From an uncultured Ignavibacteria bacterium (GTDB lineage Bacteria; Bacteroidota; Ignavibacteria; SZUA-365): a DNA stretch of 64,000 nucleotides. Position numbers and translations under genes: made by a program. Every line of letters begins with the position of its first letter. Position 1 is the stretch's first letter. Positions 54,001 to 62,273 of this stretch are shown piece by piece. The notes beneath the pieces are model-generated. The model saw nothing but the letters and a program-made list of their open reading frames with translations. It did not search any database and was not told the DNA's origin. The DNA lies in the NCBI GenBank assembly GCA_913061095.1, contig CAJXVM010000006.1, positions 159,962-223,961 of the forward strand, in the 5' to 3' direction.

Positions 54001-56250
54001 GGACTCTCAGCCAACACGACCTACTGGTACCGCATGCGGTCGTACAACAGTTTCGGTGAATCCGCATGGACCGACACCGTCAGCGCAAAGACCCTGAAAG
54101 GCGGCATCAGTCCCGAGCTCCTCACCGCGATAGACAATAAGGAGCAGGTCATCGCCGAGGTCGAAGAAATCATTCCCGAAGGCAGCCAGGACATGGGAAC
54201 GCTGCGCTCCTTGCTGGGTGAATATACCCGGGGATATGATGAAACTTCAGCGACGACGCTTATCGCGGATTGGAAATCCGAGGGACCGGACGACGCAGCT
54301 CAGGCCACTGAAGCGATGAAACGCTTCACCCTCTTCGAAGAAGCCATGCGTGATACCTGGGGCGACGAGAATGCCACGCCTGCGATTCCAGGAGCAGTTG
54401 ATGTCGCCATGCAGGCAGGGCGCGCTCCGGCCATCGTCACGAAGGATCTGATCGCCCTCGCGCTCGCCTGGAAACAGGAGCGGGATTATCTGCCTGCGGA
54501 ACATCCGTGGATCGATGCTGCCATGGCAGATGTGATTCTCTCCCTCGATGACAACACGCAGATGCTGCTGGCACTAATGGGCACCGCTCGTGATGGTGAC
54601 CGCTCGGCATTCAGCGAGAATGTGCTCAAACAGCGTGGAGACGTCGAGGATCTTTCTGCCGCGCTTATGCTGCCGTCACTCGCATACTGGCAGGAGCGTA
54701 TGCTCGGACGGCTGTACCTGCCTGCAACGCAGCCGCTGATAGCCCAGTACGCCTCACAGACCGAACTCATGGATTACGATGGTACGGAAGGCGAGGCCAA
54801 GACGAAGCGAGACATATATCTCTCCGATCTTCGCTCAGAGGTTGATGCCCTGAGCACAGATTTCAGCGATTACGGCAATATCTGCTACGGACTCGATGCT
54901 GCGTACTCGATCGGGCAGACGGCAGGGACCGATGCAGAAATCTTTCTGCTTCGGCTCAAAGCTCTGCGTCCGCGCCTGGTCGATGGGATGCATGACGCGA
55001 TTGCGAACGCGGAGATCCCTGTGGCACGTGTTCTGTACCTCACTTCCCCGACAGAAATCGCTGGTCTTGGTTCAATCCCTGCTTCGTTACAGGCTGCCGG
55101 ATCGGCGATCTTTGATCCGGTAAATGGGGTGCCATCGTTTGATGGCGATGGGCAAATGGTAAATTCCATCTCAGCAGGAGCTATTAACCCGATTGAACAC
55201 GGATCGGCACCTAAAATTCTCATCGACGAGAGTATTTCCGCAGACAGGGATTTCCTCGTCGAGCTGCGCGGGAAGGTCCTGGACGAGGATACGGATTACA
55301 TCACCGCACAATTTGATGTATTGCGGCGCAGCGGGCAGGACATGATCGCAGAGGTAACAACGACTGAGCGCCCGCTCCTCGGCATCCCTCCTGCCGCCAT
55401 GTACGCGCAGGAGACCGAACGTGACGATTACTACGGCGTTCTCGCGCGTGCACAGCTGCTCAAAACCCGGCGTGCAGTGTTGTCGGTGGCAATGGCGGAA
55501 TATGCGCTGAGTCCGACCGCACAGAAACAGACAGAACTGGTTGCTGAGATTGATTCGATCATTGGCCCTCTCGATGGTGCGATCGATGATCTTGCAAATA
55601 TGGTGACTGATGCCACGAGCATGATTACTCTGCCTGTACTTTCCCTCGTGGACGCTGACATCGTGCGCGACGAAGCGGTTGGCAACGACCGCTGCCGTAT
55701 CCGATTTACAGTGAAAAATGTCGGCGGTGCGGAGGCGAGCACCACGAACGCAGCCATTGAAGTCCTTACGTCAGGTGTGACCGTTGTCGGTAATAATGAG
55801 TTCGACCTCGGTACCCTTCTCTCCGCCGCCTCCACCCGCGACAGCATGAATGTCGACATTGCGCAAGGCATCACGCATGTGACGATCAGCGCCGTGCTTG
55901 AAACCGGTGGCCGGAGCTTCATCAACCGGAGAACCATCCCAGTTCCGCAAAGCACCACGGGAATCCATGAAGCCCCTATGCCTCCAGCAGCCTGCGTCTT
56001 GCGTCAGAACTACCCGAATCCATTCAATCCATTGACCGTGATTGAGTATGGGATCCCAGCAGACGGCGAGGTTCGGCTTCGTGTCTTCGACCTGTTCGGA
56101 CGCGAGGTCACCCAAATGGTGGATGCGTTCAAGCTTGCGGGGTCGTATAGCGTCAGTTTCGATGGAGCGAAGCTTCCTTCTGGTGTGTACGTGTACCGAC
56201 TTGAATGGAACGGGAAGGTCATCTCACGAAGAATGACCCTTCTTAAGTGA
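51019..56250 (+). CDS. Giant T9SS-exported protein: eight propeller-like repeats, six FN3 domains, helical region, sorting domain
   Basis: 1743 aa. Signal peptide (ISWILPAATLIPLLIFLTKPVTG). Residues 30-460 have eight repeats of about 52 aa with the pattern PDGSGGVIAVWRD...DIYTQRFDASGHMQW, probably a beta-propeller. Six FN3 domains follow (about 465-1035), each with PxNLxAxAxxxxxxxLxWED. A long helical, Asp/Ala-rich region (1035-1540) precedes a CARDB-like domain (1540-1640, VRFTVKNVGGAEAS-like). The C-terminal T9SS type A sorting domain spans 1659-1743 (NYPNPFNPLTVIEYGIP, LRVFDLFGREV, LPSGVYVYRLEW). ATG 51019 with GGAGGA site is chosen over 50998. Likely cell-surface displayed; no enzymatic domain seen. 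Confidence 0.88.
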   Translation: MKPISWILPAATLIPLLIFLTKPVTGQWSSDPTVNTPVCTATGDQYEFDVCPDGSGGVIAVWRDQRSDGGDIYTQRFDASGHMQWTLDGVVVCATTRSQSDPCICPDGNGGAIVVWEDDRDNSTTMDDVYAQKINASGVVQWTTHGVPISTAAGNQGGAMIISDGSGGAFIAWCNTAGSGNYAQRINASGVVQWGASGIQIAKYPGGRQFTPQMVVDGLGGCLMIWVDGRGGDRNLYAQHVAGDGTVQLNPGGVALTTNDESNWIRMVSDGNGGAFFCTHTGMNPYESFVGRVNSSGVVQWLTQCSNSYSQETPQVIADGSGGVIVVYEERSPSNEFNIYGQRIDGFGNLQWGSGGIPICTHSKNQWYMTMISDDSGGAIVAWEDTRSGTSDIYAQRISSAGQRMWTATAVPVCTAPDEQRKASIVSAGNAQTILSWRDVRNGNRDIFASKLDANGQLLGTPVLPPDPPTNLTATALTPTEVQLNWEDNADNENRFIIEYKRGNGSWESLATVPANTETHTADNLDPGTEHSFRVQSANSKYESAWSNVATATTPAFNPPSNLTATAHSSVEIKLEWQDVTNGEDGFVIEFRETGQMWIIADSVSARSEEYLMGGLSPNTLYEFRLHAYVGSINSAHSNTAQATTLMFLKAPTNLDGILISETQVALSWEDNADGEDGYEIEQNEDSQGWTLMHTTAEDVTSYDTQGLTPNTANAFRVRAVGPNAASGYSNVYSVLTRMKPAAPKNLLAAAVNHTSVRVTWERGSENEDGYEVERKAPGGDWTILTTTGPGDGDILDENLEMTTEYCYRVRAQNDLGYSDWSDEACATTTDIPIPGAPFGLRAEAAGPTSITLNWVAPSPSYAESFEIEQSLTGNEGDFSRVTPDADGKVRTHTVNDLDPQTEYYFRIRGVNRSGASDYSNIASATTQNSDDPIRPRNLAARALSESQIEITWEMPDPSNEDGFDLQRSLTGSEGDFTSLSPAPGQGIRKYTDDGLSANTTYWYRMRSYNSFGESAWTDTVSAKTLKGGISPELLTAIDNKEQVIAEVEEIIPEGSQDMGTLRSLLGEYTRGYDETSATTLIADWKSEGPDDAAQATEAMKRFTLFEEAMRDTWGDENATPAIPGAVDVAMQAGRAPAIVTKDLIALALAWKQERDYLPAEHPWIDAAMADVILSLDDNTQMLLALMGTARDGDRSAFSENVLKQRGDVEDLSAALMLPSLAYWQERMLGRLYLPATQPLIAQYASQTELMDYDGTEGEAKTKRDIYLSDLRSEVDALSTDFSDYGNICYGLDAAYSIGQTAGTDAEIFLLRLKALRPRLVDGMHDAIANAEIPVARVLYLTSPTEIAGLGSIPASLQAAGSAIFDPVNGVPSFDGDGQMVNSISAGAINPIEHGSAPKILIDESISADRDFLVELRGKVLDEDTDYITAQFDVLRRSGQDMIAEVTTTERPLLGIPPAAMYAQETERDDYYGVLARAQLLKTRRAVLSVAMAEYALSPTAQKQTELVAEIDSIIGPLDGAIDDLANMVTDATSMITLPVLSLVDADIVRDEAVGNDRCRIRFTVKNVGGAEASTTNAAIEVLTSGVTVVGNNEFDLGTLLSAASTRDSMNVDIAQGITHVTISAVLETGGRSFINRRTIPVPQSTTGIHEAPMPPAACVLRQNYPNPFNPLTVIEYGIPADGEVRLRVFDLFGREVTQMVDAFKLAGSYSVSFDGAKLPSGVYVYRLEWNGKVISRRMTLLK

Positions 56251-56274
56251 TCTGAGGCAACAACGAACCTTGGA

Positions 56275-56297
56275 GGGGGCGCAAGCCCCCTTCGTTT
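56275..56297 (+). terminator. Rho-independent terminator of the second giant gene
   Basis: GGGGGC (56275-56280), loop GCAA, GCCCCC (56285-56290), then TTCGTTTT. Lies 25 bp past the stop. Confidence 0.85.
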
Positions 56298-56624
56298 TGC
56301 CCTCAATAATCCCCGTAGAGCGCCAAACACGTAGTAATCGGCCTTGGACCCGGAGTTAGACATTTGGACACCGTAGTGGCGATCTATGGCGGTCTAGGAA
56401 GATATACCGCCATGGTCCAAGTCCGCCGAGATCGGATTCACGGGATTGAGTCCGACAATCTGAGACGTGTACAGAGTTTTCCCTTGCGGAAATGTCCAGA
56501 ATTCGCGATTTATTCTTTAGAAACCCACTTCCAAGGATTGGCTATAGCTTCGTAGGTACCACGAATCGACCTCATCACTCGTCGCCAAGCTTTGGCGATG
56601 CTGCTCTTTCGACCGGAGGCCGTC
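56298..56624. other. Intergenic region with an 8-bp hairpin
   Basis: About 330 bp without a gene. ATGGCGGT (56386-56393) and ACCGCCAT (56406-56413) form a perfect stem with a 12-base loop. The 12-mer GTTAGACATTTG near 56355 also occurs in the DUF72 operator (30549-30560). A GGAGG site precedes the next gene. Confidence 0.4.
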
Positions 56625-57071
56625 ATGTACCTGCACATTTTTCTCTCGCTCTTTGCCTCCCTCACGCTCACGAGTCCTGCCTGGTCCCAATCCCCCAGCC
56701 CGCCTGAGTGCTATGATGATCTGTATTTTCGCTACGACCTAGTACTCCCCCGCCCACCTGATACATTGTGGATCTTCGACGCCACGCCGGACGGAAACCT
56801 GGTGTACCGGTATCTCTATGCGAAAAACCAGCTCGAGTGGATCACCATTTTCGACTTCGCGTCGGACGCGGACAAGACCCGCTGGGGCTATCGGAGATCG
56901 ATGTTCTCTGATGCCGCTGAGTACAAGCCGCGAATCTTCCACGTTCCGGTTGGTGAGAGGCTGTGGAACCTTGCCCGGGATCGGAAGGAAATTCTCGAAC
57001 ATGCGAAAATACAATCGCTGCTCCCTAAGCGTGCGACAGACGCCAATCAGGACGGCGGGTACTCTGAGTAA
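56625..57071 (+). CDS. Small secreted protein, unknown
   Basis: 148 aa from ATG 56625, preceded by a GGAGG site (56614-56618). Signal peptide MYLHIFLSLFASLTLTSPAWS with probable cleavage before QSPSPPE. The mature part is Tyr/Asp-rich with predicted strands (CYDDLYFRYDLVLP, WIFDATPDGNLVYRYLY) and a helical C-terminus (EILEHAKIQSLLPKRA). No recognised domain. It lies after the terminator of the giant gene and 10 bp before the lipoprotein gene, with which it forms a two-gene unit. Could be a periplasmic partner of the surface protein; no direct evidence. Confidence 0.6.
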   Translation: MYLHIFLSLFASLTLTSPAWSQSPSPPECYDDLYFRYDLVLPRPPDTLWIFDATPDGNLVYRYLYAKNQLEWITIFDFASDADKTRWGYRRSMFSDAAEYKPRIFHVPVGERLWNLARDRKEILEHAKIQSLLPKRATDANQDGGYSE

Positions 57072-57081
57072 GGAGGACACT

Positions 57082-57330
57082 ATGAAAAGCCATCTGATTG
57101 TTCTGGTGTTCGCGCTCCTCGCAGTCGCCTGCGCAGGACTACACGAAGCCCCGGAACCTGAGGCCCTACCTGAAGCGGAATCAGAGCCGGCCAAGCTCGA
57201 CCTTCCAATTATCAGCTCATACACTGCCGAAGACGGCACGACGTTCGTCACGTATGACTTCGGGCAGGCATGTAAAGCCTGGATCGACAGCATGGAACGG
57301 GTGGATTCAACCTATTTTTATTTGAAGTGA
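57082..57330 (+). CDS. Small putative lipoprotein
   Basis: 82 aa. The AGGAGG ribosome site is 5 bp before ATG 57082. The N-terminus MKSHLIVLVFALLAVAC is a type II signal with a Cys at residue 17 as the likely lipid-modified residue, followed by an acidic Pro/Glu linker (EAPEPEALPEAESEPA) and a short domain (YTAEDGTTFVTYDFG). Pairs with the preceding secreted protein. Function unknown. Confidence 0.65.
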   Translation: MKSHLIVLVFALLAVACAGLHEAPEPEALPEAESEPAKLDLPIISSYTAEDGTTFVTYDFGQACKAWIDSMERVDSTYFYLK

Positions 57331-57659
57331 ACCACGAGTAACCGAAATATCACAACTGGGCGTATCGTAAGACACTCTCCGCATGCCGCCGCTAACTCCT
57401 CAACGCACCCATCCGGACATCGAGAAAAGTCAAGGTATGTCAACACACAACACCCTGCATATACTTTGTCTATATTATTTAGCCATCTATATAGGCTATC
57501 GAGACAAAATGCTTGAAGGTATCGTACGGTATCGTATCATCATGATGGCCAGATCAGAAACTGGTTGAAAACCTGGCTAAACACTCTCAGGGTTTATCTG
57601 TCTTTGAGAAACTTACCCCGACAGAAAATCCTGCTTTCGGGACATCACCCGGAGTTGAA
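57331..57659. other. AT-rich intergenic region with direct repeats, possible origin or regulatory site
   Basis: About 330 bp with no supportable gene, between convergent transcription units. Features: direct repeats GGTATCGTAC (57518-57527) and GGTATCGTAT (57528-57537), the palindrome CATCATGATG just after, and TAGCC/GGCTA arms around 57481-57497. Adjacent to the primase-helicase operon 3' end; an origin is possible but unproven. Confidence 0.35.
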
Positions 57660-57884
57660 TTACTGCATATCCTCAATCCCCTCTGGCTGAGAATTGGCTT
57701 CGATGAGCCGATTGATGACAAGTTTGCTCTCGTTCCAGATCGCTATTAATTCGCGGCATTGGGTTGGTGCAAGTTTCGGTGCAATATCATCGAGGATTGC
57801 TACCATCCGGTTTAATGCCGCACGTTGTCGCAGTAGGAGATCAACCAAAGAACCATTCTCAATTGCTTTCATGGGATTTTTCAT
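57660..57884 (-). CDS. Small helical protein at the end of the replication operon
   Basis: 74 aa, all alpha (VDLLLRQRAALNRMVAILDDIAP, CRELIAIWNESKLVINRLIEANS). Start ATG at 57882-57884 overlaps the 3' end of the primase-helicase gene by 26 bp, indicating translational coupling. No known domain. The size and helical nature suggest a small regulator or replication accessory, which is inference. Confidence 0.6.
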   Translation of the reverse strand: MKNPMKAIENGSLVDLLLRQRAALNRMVAILDDIAPKLAPTQCRELIAIWNESKLVINRLIEANSQPEGIEDMQ

Positions 57885-59766
57885 CGACTGGCCTCTTCTT
57901 GATCCCGGGATCCTTCACTTCTGCAAAGGACAGCGTCTTCCGATCCAGATTCACTGGGATCTCGCCTAAACCCCCGCGCCGATTCTTCAGAATCGCTAGG
58001 GTCATTGACAGCTTCCGCTTATTCTCATCCTTTTTCTTACGCCACAAGCCGAGAACGAAGTCAGCCGCCTCTGCGATCGCTCCACTATCGCGTCCGGAAT
58101 CAAGCGCTAATTCATCGCTGATACCGTGTGCCTTCGTCACCTGCGATAGAAATATCACTGGGACATTTCGCGCCTTGGCAAGATCTTTGATCGAGCGAGC
58201 GATACGTGTTGTTTTCAAATATTCGTCGTGGTAATCGCGCTCTCCACGCACAAGGCTGAGGTAGTCGATGAGCACCAACCCTGTTCTCTTGCCGTAGACA
58301 TGCTCTTCGCAATGGCGGATAGCTGCGGAAATTACTGAGAGGGTGAGACCACTCTCGGGTATAAAGTACAAGGTGGGCAGTCTCCCAAACAGAACATCGA
58401 TCCGCCGCTTTACCTCCGCCTCATCCACCCGAAACTGTTCTTCAACCTCATAGCCCGCGATGTCCATCTCCAGCTGGTAGGTGCGTTCGTAGATCGCCTG
58501 TAGGGGCATCTCAAGCGAGAAGAACAGCACCGGCTGCCCGCTGGTGCGTGCGAAGTTCCGTGCCATACTCAGTGCGAGCGCAGTCTTTCCATTCGACGTC
58601 TTTGCGACGAGCGCCAGCACTTCTCCTGGTAAGATGCCGCGCGTTTTCTCATCCAATCGCTGAAAGCCGAGTTGCACCCGCCGCTGTTTGAGTTCCTTGA
58701 CGTGCTGCGCATACGCCTCACCTGCCTGACGCAGATCATATACCTGAGGGATTGTGTCCTTCTTTGCATACCGTCTGTGTGCCCGTTCGACGAGTGTGGT
58801 AAGTTCCTCCTCACCGAGGGATGGCGTGTTGCGCTCATTCCAGAGACGAAGAATCTCCAAAGTGCCGCTACGGTCCACGTTCTTTGCGAGAAGTAGCCCG
58901 GCGAGACGTATGGCCGCATTATTGCGTTCACCCTCGTTCTTGCCTTGGAGCATGCCGACGAGATCGCTGCGGCTTCTCTTTTTTGTTGGAGTTGGGATCG
59001 TCAGTTTGCTCCGAAAATGGTTGTTCCATTGTTCCCACATTTCCTCAAGCACCGGGACGGGACTGATTTCTGAAATCGGCAGTACCTCAATTTTCCGCGG
59101 CTCTTTCGCTAACCCCTGTATCTTTTCGACCGCCAAATCGGCCAATTCATCGAACGTCAGGGGTATCTTGTACAACCCCGATTTTCCGTGCTTCGTGTTC
59201 ATCAGCCGGAAAAGTCGCCGAGGTTCGTAAATGCTCCTGTCGAGGTGTGCGAATCCATCGCAAAGCTCGAGGGCCATCGCCTTATATGCCTGCCAGAAAT
59301 CGGGGTGAGCACGGGGATCCTCAGAAATAAGACTGAACGGTAGGACAAAATGGAATCCCTTTTGACCGCTGAATGCGAGACGCACAGCGTCGCGGGGTAC
59401 TTCATGCAGTGCCTCGATATGCAGGACGAACTTCTCGACCTCGGCACGAACAGCATCGAGGTCCTCGCCGTCGAAATCGAACAGGAGCGCGTCAGCGGTG
59501 TGTGGACCGACGAATCCTGAGACGGAACCGGTACGCTTGACCCAAGCCGCAAGAGTTTCACCGAAAAGAAACACCGACCGAAAACAATCGGTGTCGTTCC
59601 CGTTGAGATGGAAATCACCGCTACGATGTATACGGTTCCGGTTCTGCACACCACCGATAGCGTACTCGGCATACTCGAACGCAGACATCACCAATTCCTC
59701 CAGATGAATCGGGTCAGAATTTTCAGAATCATCCGGAATCGTATTGCTGGTGGGCACGCGAGCCAA
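57859..59766 (-). CDS. Bifunctional primase-helicase replication protein
   Basis: 635 aa. Residues 20-240 resemble an archaeo-eukaryotic/small-primase fold: LLFDFDGEDLDAVRAEV (acidic metal site), AFSGQKGFHFVLPF, HLDRSIYEPRRLFRLMNTKHGKSGLYKIPL. A helical linker (270-360, resembling a primase C-terminal/PriCT region with RNNAAIRLAGLLLAK) leads to a DnaB/RecA-type helicase: Walker A VAKTSNGKTALAL (about 388-398), PVLFFSLEMPLQ, VLIDYLSLVRG (Walker B), VIFLSQVTK and ADFVLGLWR. Such fusions drive replication of plasmids, phages and satellites. Alternative start 26 residues on (MSAFEYAEY). Downstream partners are an initiator-like protein and a small HTH protein. Confidence 0.82.
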   Translation of the reverse strand: MARVPTSNTIPDDSENSDPIHLEELVMSAFEYAEYAIGGVQNRNRIHRSGDFHLNGNDTDCFRSVFLFGETLAAWVKRTGSVSGFVGPHTADALLFDFDGEDLDAVRAEVEKFVLHIEALHEVPRDAVRLAFSGQKGFHFVLPFSLISEDPRAHPDFWQAYKAMALELCDGFAHLDRSIYEPRRLFRLMNTKHGKSGLYKIPLTFDELADLAVEKIQGLAKEPRKIEVLPISEISPVPVLEEMWEQWNNHFRSKLTIPTPTKKRSRSDLVGMLQGKNEGERNNAAIRLAGLLLAKNVDRSGTLEILRLWNERNTPSLGEEELTTLVERAHRRYAKKDTIPQVYDLRQAGEAYAQHVKELKQRRVQLGFQRLDEKTRGILPGEVLALVAKTSNGKTALALSMARNFARTSGQPVLFFSLEMPLQAIYERTYQLEMDIAGYEVEEQFRVDEAEVKRRIDVLFGRLPTLYFIPESGLTLSVISAAIRHCEEHVYGKRTGLVLIDYLSLVRGERDYHDEYLKTTRIARSIKDLAKARNVPVIFLSQVTKAHGISDELALDSGRDSGAIAEAADFVLGLWRKKKDENKRKLSMTLAILKNRRGGLGEIPVNLDRKTLSFAEVKDPGIKKRPVDEKSHESN

Positions 59767-59808
59767 ATCCAGAATGTGTCGGCCAACGTAATTTTGTACC
59801 TTTTCATG

Positions 59809-60741
59809 TTATCCGTCCAGAAAATTCGGTGTCTTGCTGGAGATTTCTTTTAATTCAGGCGCCCACCCTTCTTTAGCGCTCCTACCCTTTTTCGCTCGAC
59901 GCACAGCTTCAAGTATTGCGGAAAACTTGTCCCGACCGTCATTCAACGTGCCACGGAGTCCCTTTGGCGAGCGGAGATTGTCTCGCCAAAAATCGACGTG
60001 CTGGAATCCTTCGACGACCTCTCTGATGTCACCCTCGGTCCTGTTGTCCCTCTCTCGCATGAGTCGGAAATCCTCAGCCCACTTCATCAAATTTGAATTT
60101 TTTTTCGCTCCCTTCGCATAATCAGGTGCTATCTCCTCGACCACGGACCACATCGCTTTGGCGAAATCGAGGTCGGTGTCTGTGTACCGATGAATATTCT
60201 TCTTATCTCTTTCTCCATCTCCATCTCCATCGGTTGATTTCTGTTCAACACGGATCTGGCCTCCGTTCAACTCAAGCTGAACGGACGTTGAACTGGCGTT
60301 GGTCTCGTGCTCATCGTCAGCGTCCTTAGTAACCCCTGTGGTTTGCTGCTGAGTTTGACGTTTCGCAGCGCTCGCTTTCCCAGCCTTGCTCGCCTGCTTC
60401 CGTCTCGCCTCGACCTTTTCCCGGAGTTCGGCGAGCCGGTCGATCAGTGACTGGGAATAGTATCCGTCGTCGTCTTCCTGCAACAGCCCAACAGAAATCA
60501 TTGTCTCGACCATGGCGACGAGGTCTGGCGCATCCATATGAAGATCAAATGCGAGAGTATCGAGATCCGTCTTCGCGAGATGGTTGTTGTCCGACTCGGC
60601 GAGTGATTCACAGACACACCACCAGGCACCGTATCCGACCATGCCGTGCTTGTTTCGCAGTCTGAGGATTTTTGTGTCGTGCCGGGCATCAAAGTCATGC
60701 CGGAACCACAGAGGTGATACTAATCGCTTGGAGCAGGACAT
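59809..60741 (-). CDS. DUF4373-like replication initiator protein
   Basis: About 310 aa from ATG 60739-60741. Residues 10-90 match the N-terminal domain of phage replisome organisers (WFRHDFDARHDTKILRLRNKHGMVGYGAWW, LVAMVETMISVGLLQED), a winged-helix origin-binding module. A Lys/Ala-rich coiled stretch and an acidic linker follow (SKAGKASAAKR; DADDEHETN), then a C-terminal domain (FAKAMWSVVEEIAP, MKWAEDFRLM, VDFWRDNLRS) like primosomal loader tails. The ATG overlaps the stop of the excisionase-like gene (TGATG-type), so the three genes are co-translated. The longer frame to 60840 is rejected because that part lies inside the HTH gene. Confidence 0.72.
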   Translation of the reverse strand: MSCSKRLVSPLWFRHDFDARHDTKILRLRNKHGMVGYGAWWCVCESLAESDNNHLAKTDLDTLAFDLHMDAPDLVAMVETMISVGLLQEDDDGYYSQSLIDRLAELREKVEARRKQASKAGKASAAKRQTQQQTTGVTKDADDEHETNASSTSVQLELNGGQIRVEQKSTDGDGDGERDKKNIHRYTDTDLDFAKAMWSVVEEIAPDYAKGAKKNSNLMKWAEDFRLMRERDNRTEGDIREVVEGFQHVDFWRDNLRSPKGLRGTLNDGRDKFSAILEAVRRAKKGRSAKEGWAPELKEISSKTPNFLDG

Positions 60742-60995
60742 CAATTTTCTTCCCGATCCTCGTCGGCACTTAGTGGAAACCTCGATGCCATCGAAGATGT
60801 GGACGATCCCTTCTGGAGAAGCCGCTGCACCTGGCTCCATTTGAATCGCATTCGACCATTTAGGTACCCGTCGGGCTGTAACCGACCTTCCGCAATCATT
60901 CGGTAGACAGTGCGTCTCGATATACAGATCAGCTCAGCCACACGTGCGGCTGACAGGAAAGGATCAAGACTGCGGCGATTTATTTCTCGATGCAT
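60741..60995 (-). CDS. Excisionase-like helix-turn-helix protein
   Basis: 84 aa, MerR/excisionase type winged helix: PFLSAARVAELICISRRTVYRMIAEGRLQPDG, then RMRFKWSQVQRLL. This is the HTH_17 layout used by Xis and small plasmid/phage regulators that bend DNA for excision or repress replication. Its stop overlaps the initiator start, putting it at the head of the replication operon. A role as recombination directionality factor for the nearby integrase is plausible. Confidence 0.75.
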   Translation of the reverse strand: MHREINRRSLDPFLSAARVAELICISRRTVYRMIAEGRLQPDGYLNGRMRFKWSQVQRLLQKGSSTSSMASRFPLSADEDREEN

Positions 60996-61238
60996 GATCT
61001 TCCTCTACCATGTTACACAGCATGGCGCGAACATGTACGCCAATGAGCAACATGCTAATACAACAGCAGGCCAAAATCTGTGAGCAATGTTGGTGCTTTT
61101 TCTCCCTTCTCTCAACAAAGCTGGAGCAGAGATAAGATACTGTTATTGCTGAGGATAGACACGATACAACCTGCTCAGGCCGACCTGCGCGCCCCAAATG
61201 TCACAGGTTAGCCTAGACACCAGATTATTGTTGAGCTA
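60996..61238 (-). promoter_or_regulatory. Leader region of the replication operon
   Basis: About 240 bp without a supportable gene; it should contain the promoter of the HTH/initiator/primase operon and the 3' end signal of the 344-aa gene. No clear hairpin or repeat was recognised. Confidence 0.35.
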
Positions 61239-62273
61239 TCAAGAACGATACGTCTTGTCAATATGGTTTACCAGGAAATTCTTGCATTGCGCTAGCGTCC
61301 AACCACCCTGCTTTGAGAAGCGCCATCGATAGTATTCATGTTCAATTTCAAAGAGGTACCTTGGCGGCTGAAATTCGTCCAGGCCAAATTCTTTAATCAG
61401 ATGCTCACAGAACATTCGTTTGTTCCCACGCCACTCGCCGCGTCGCTTCCGCACCCAATGCTTTTTCCATGCGAACGAATGTCGTGCCACAGTTTTGCGG
61501 AAGAATGGAGTGTTCCAATCAGCAAAATCCACAGGGAACGTGTATTCGCAGAAAGTCTCAAGACTTTGTTGGAACAATTCCTTTCGAGCTTTGGGAAGCT
61601 GACGAAAATCCTCCATTAAATCGTACCTCAGGCAAATCTGAAGGATCCGGGCGAACAGAAATCCAGCACGTGGATCATTCCTGCGAATCCCTTTGTACAA
61701 CTCATCCGGATCATAATGAAAGGTCGGGATCCCCGATGGCGGTATCCTGATTAGACTCTCCTGCAACGAATCCCAGTCCAGCTGATGTGTAAACAGGTGC
61801 TCTTTGATTGCGGTTGCGAGCAGATACATAAGCAATCGTCCCGCTTCGAGCTTTACGGATCCGAGCCTCGGCCACACGAGGTGTGCGCTCGCCTGGGTGA
61901 ACGCATGGTCAGAGAGAAACTCATGGAGGTGAGCCAGCTCGAAGGACCGCTTTCCACCGCACCGTTTTTTCAGAGTCTTGAGCGCCCGGGCTTCAAACTC
62001 GTCTCGCCAAAGGGAAAGGACCCTGGTCTTTTCAGTACGGTCAAGAAGAACCGGGAATTCGGGCGACACGTCCTCTGCCGGTTTATTGTAGATACGTGTA
62101 GGAATGGCTTGCCCTCTCTCCCGTGCACGTTTCTCCCGCTGCCTCCGTGCAACAGCGAGGTTGCGTATCTCCGTATGCTCCCACCAGTCAGGGAGAGCGA
62201 GTGTGAGGAGCACAATCATCCTCTGCCGGCCGGAATCCGCTATTTCATTCCTCTGATTACCACTGATAGCCAT
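61239..62273 (-). CDS. Uncharacterised 344-aa protein of the element
   Basis: No signal peptide or membrane segment. Strongly basic in the N-terminal third (ARRQREKRARERGQAIPTR, KTLKKRCGGKRSFEL), helical throughout, with an aromatic/Arg-rich C-terminal half (RKTVARHSFAWKKHWVRKRRGEWRGNKRMFCEHLIKEFGL). I do not recognise a family. Position between replication genes and integrase, and basic charge, suggest a DNA-binding role such as replication control, but this is speculation. Overlapping starts: ATG 62271-62273, or Met19 (MIVLLTLALPDW). Confidence 0.6.
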   Translation of the reverse strand: MAISGNQRNEIADSGRQRMIVLLTLALPDWWEHTEIRNLAVARRQREKRARERGQAIPTRIYNKPAEDVSPEFPVLLDRTEKTRVLSLWRDEFEARALKTLKKRCGGKRSFELAHLHEFLSDHAFTQASAHLVWPRLGSVKLEAGRLLMYLLATAIKEHLFTHQLDWDSLQESLIRIPPSGIPTFHYDPDELYKGIRRNDPRAGFLFARILQICLRYDLMEDFRQLPKARKELFQQSLETFCEYTFPVDFADWNTPFFRKTVARHSFAWKKHWVRKRRGEWRGNKRMFCEHLIKEFGLDEFQPPRYLFEIEHEYYRWRFSKQGGWTLAQCKNFLVNHIDKTYRS

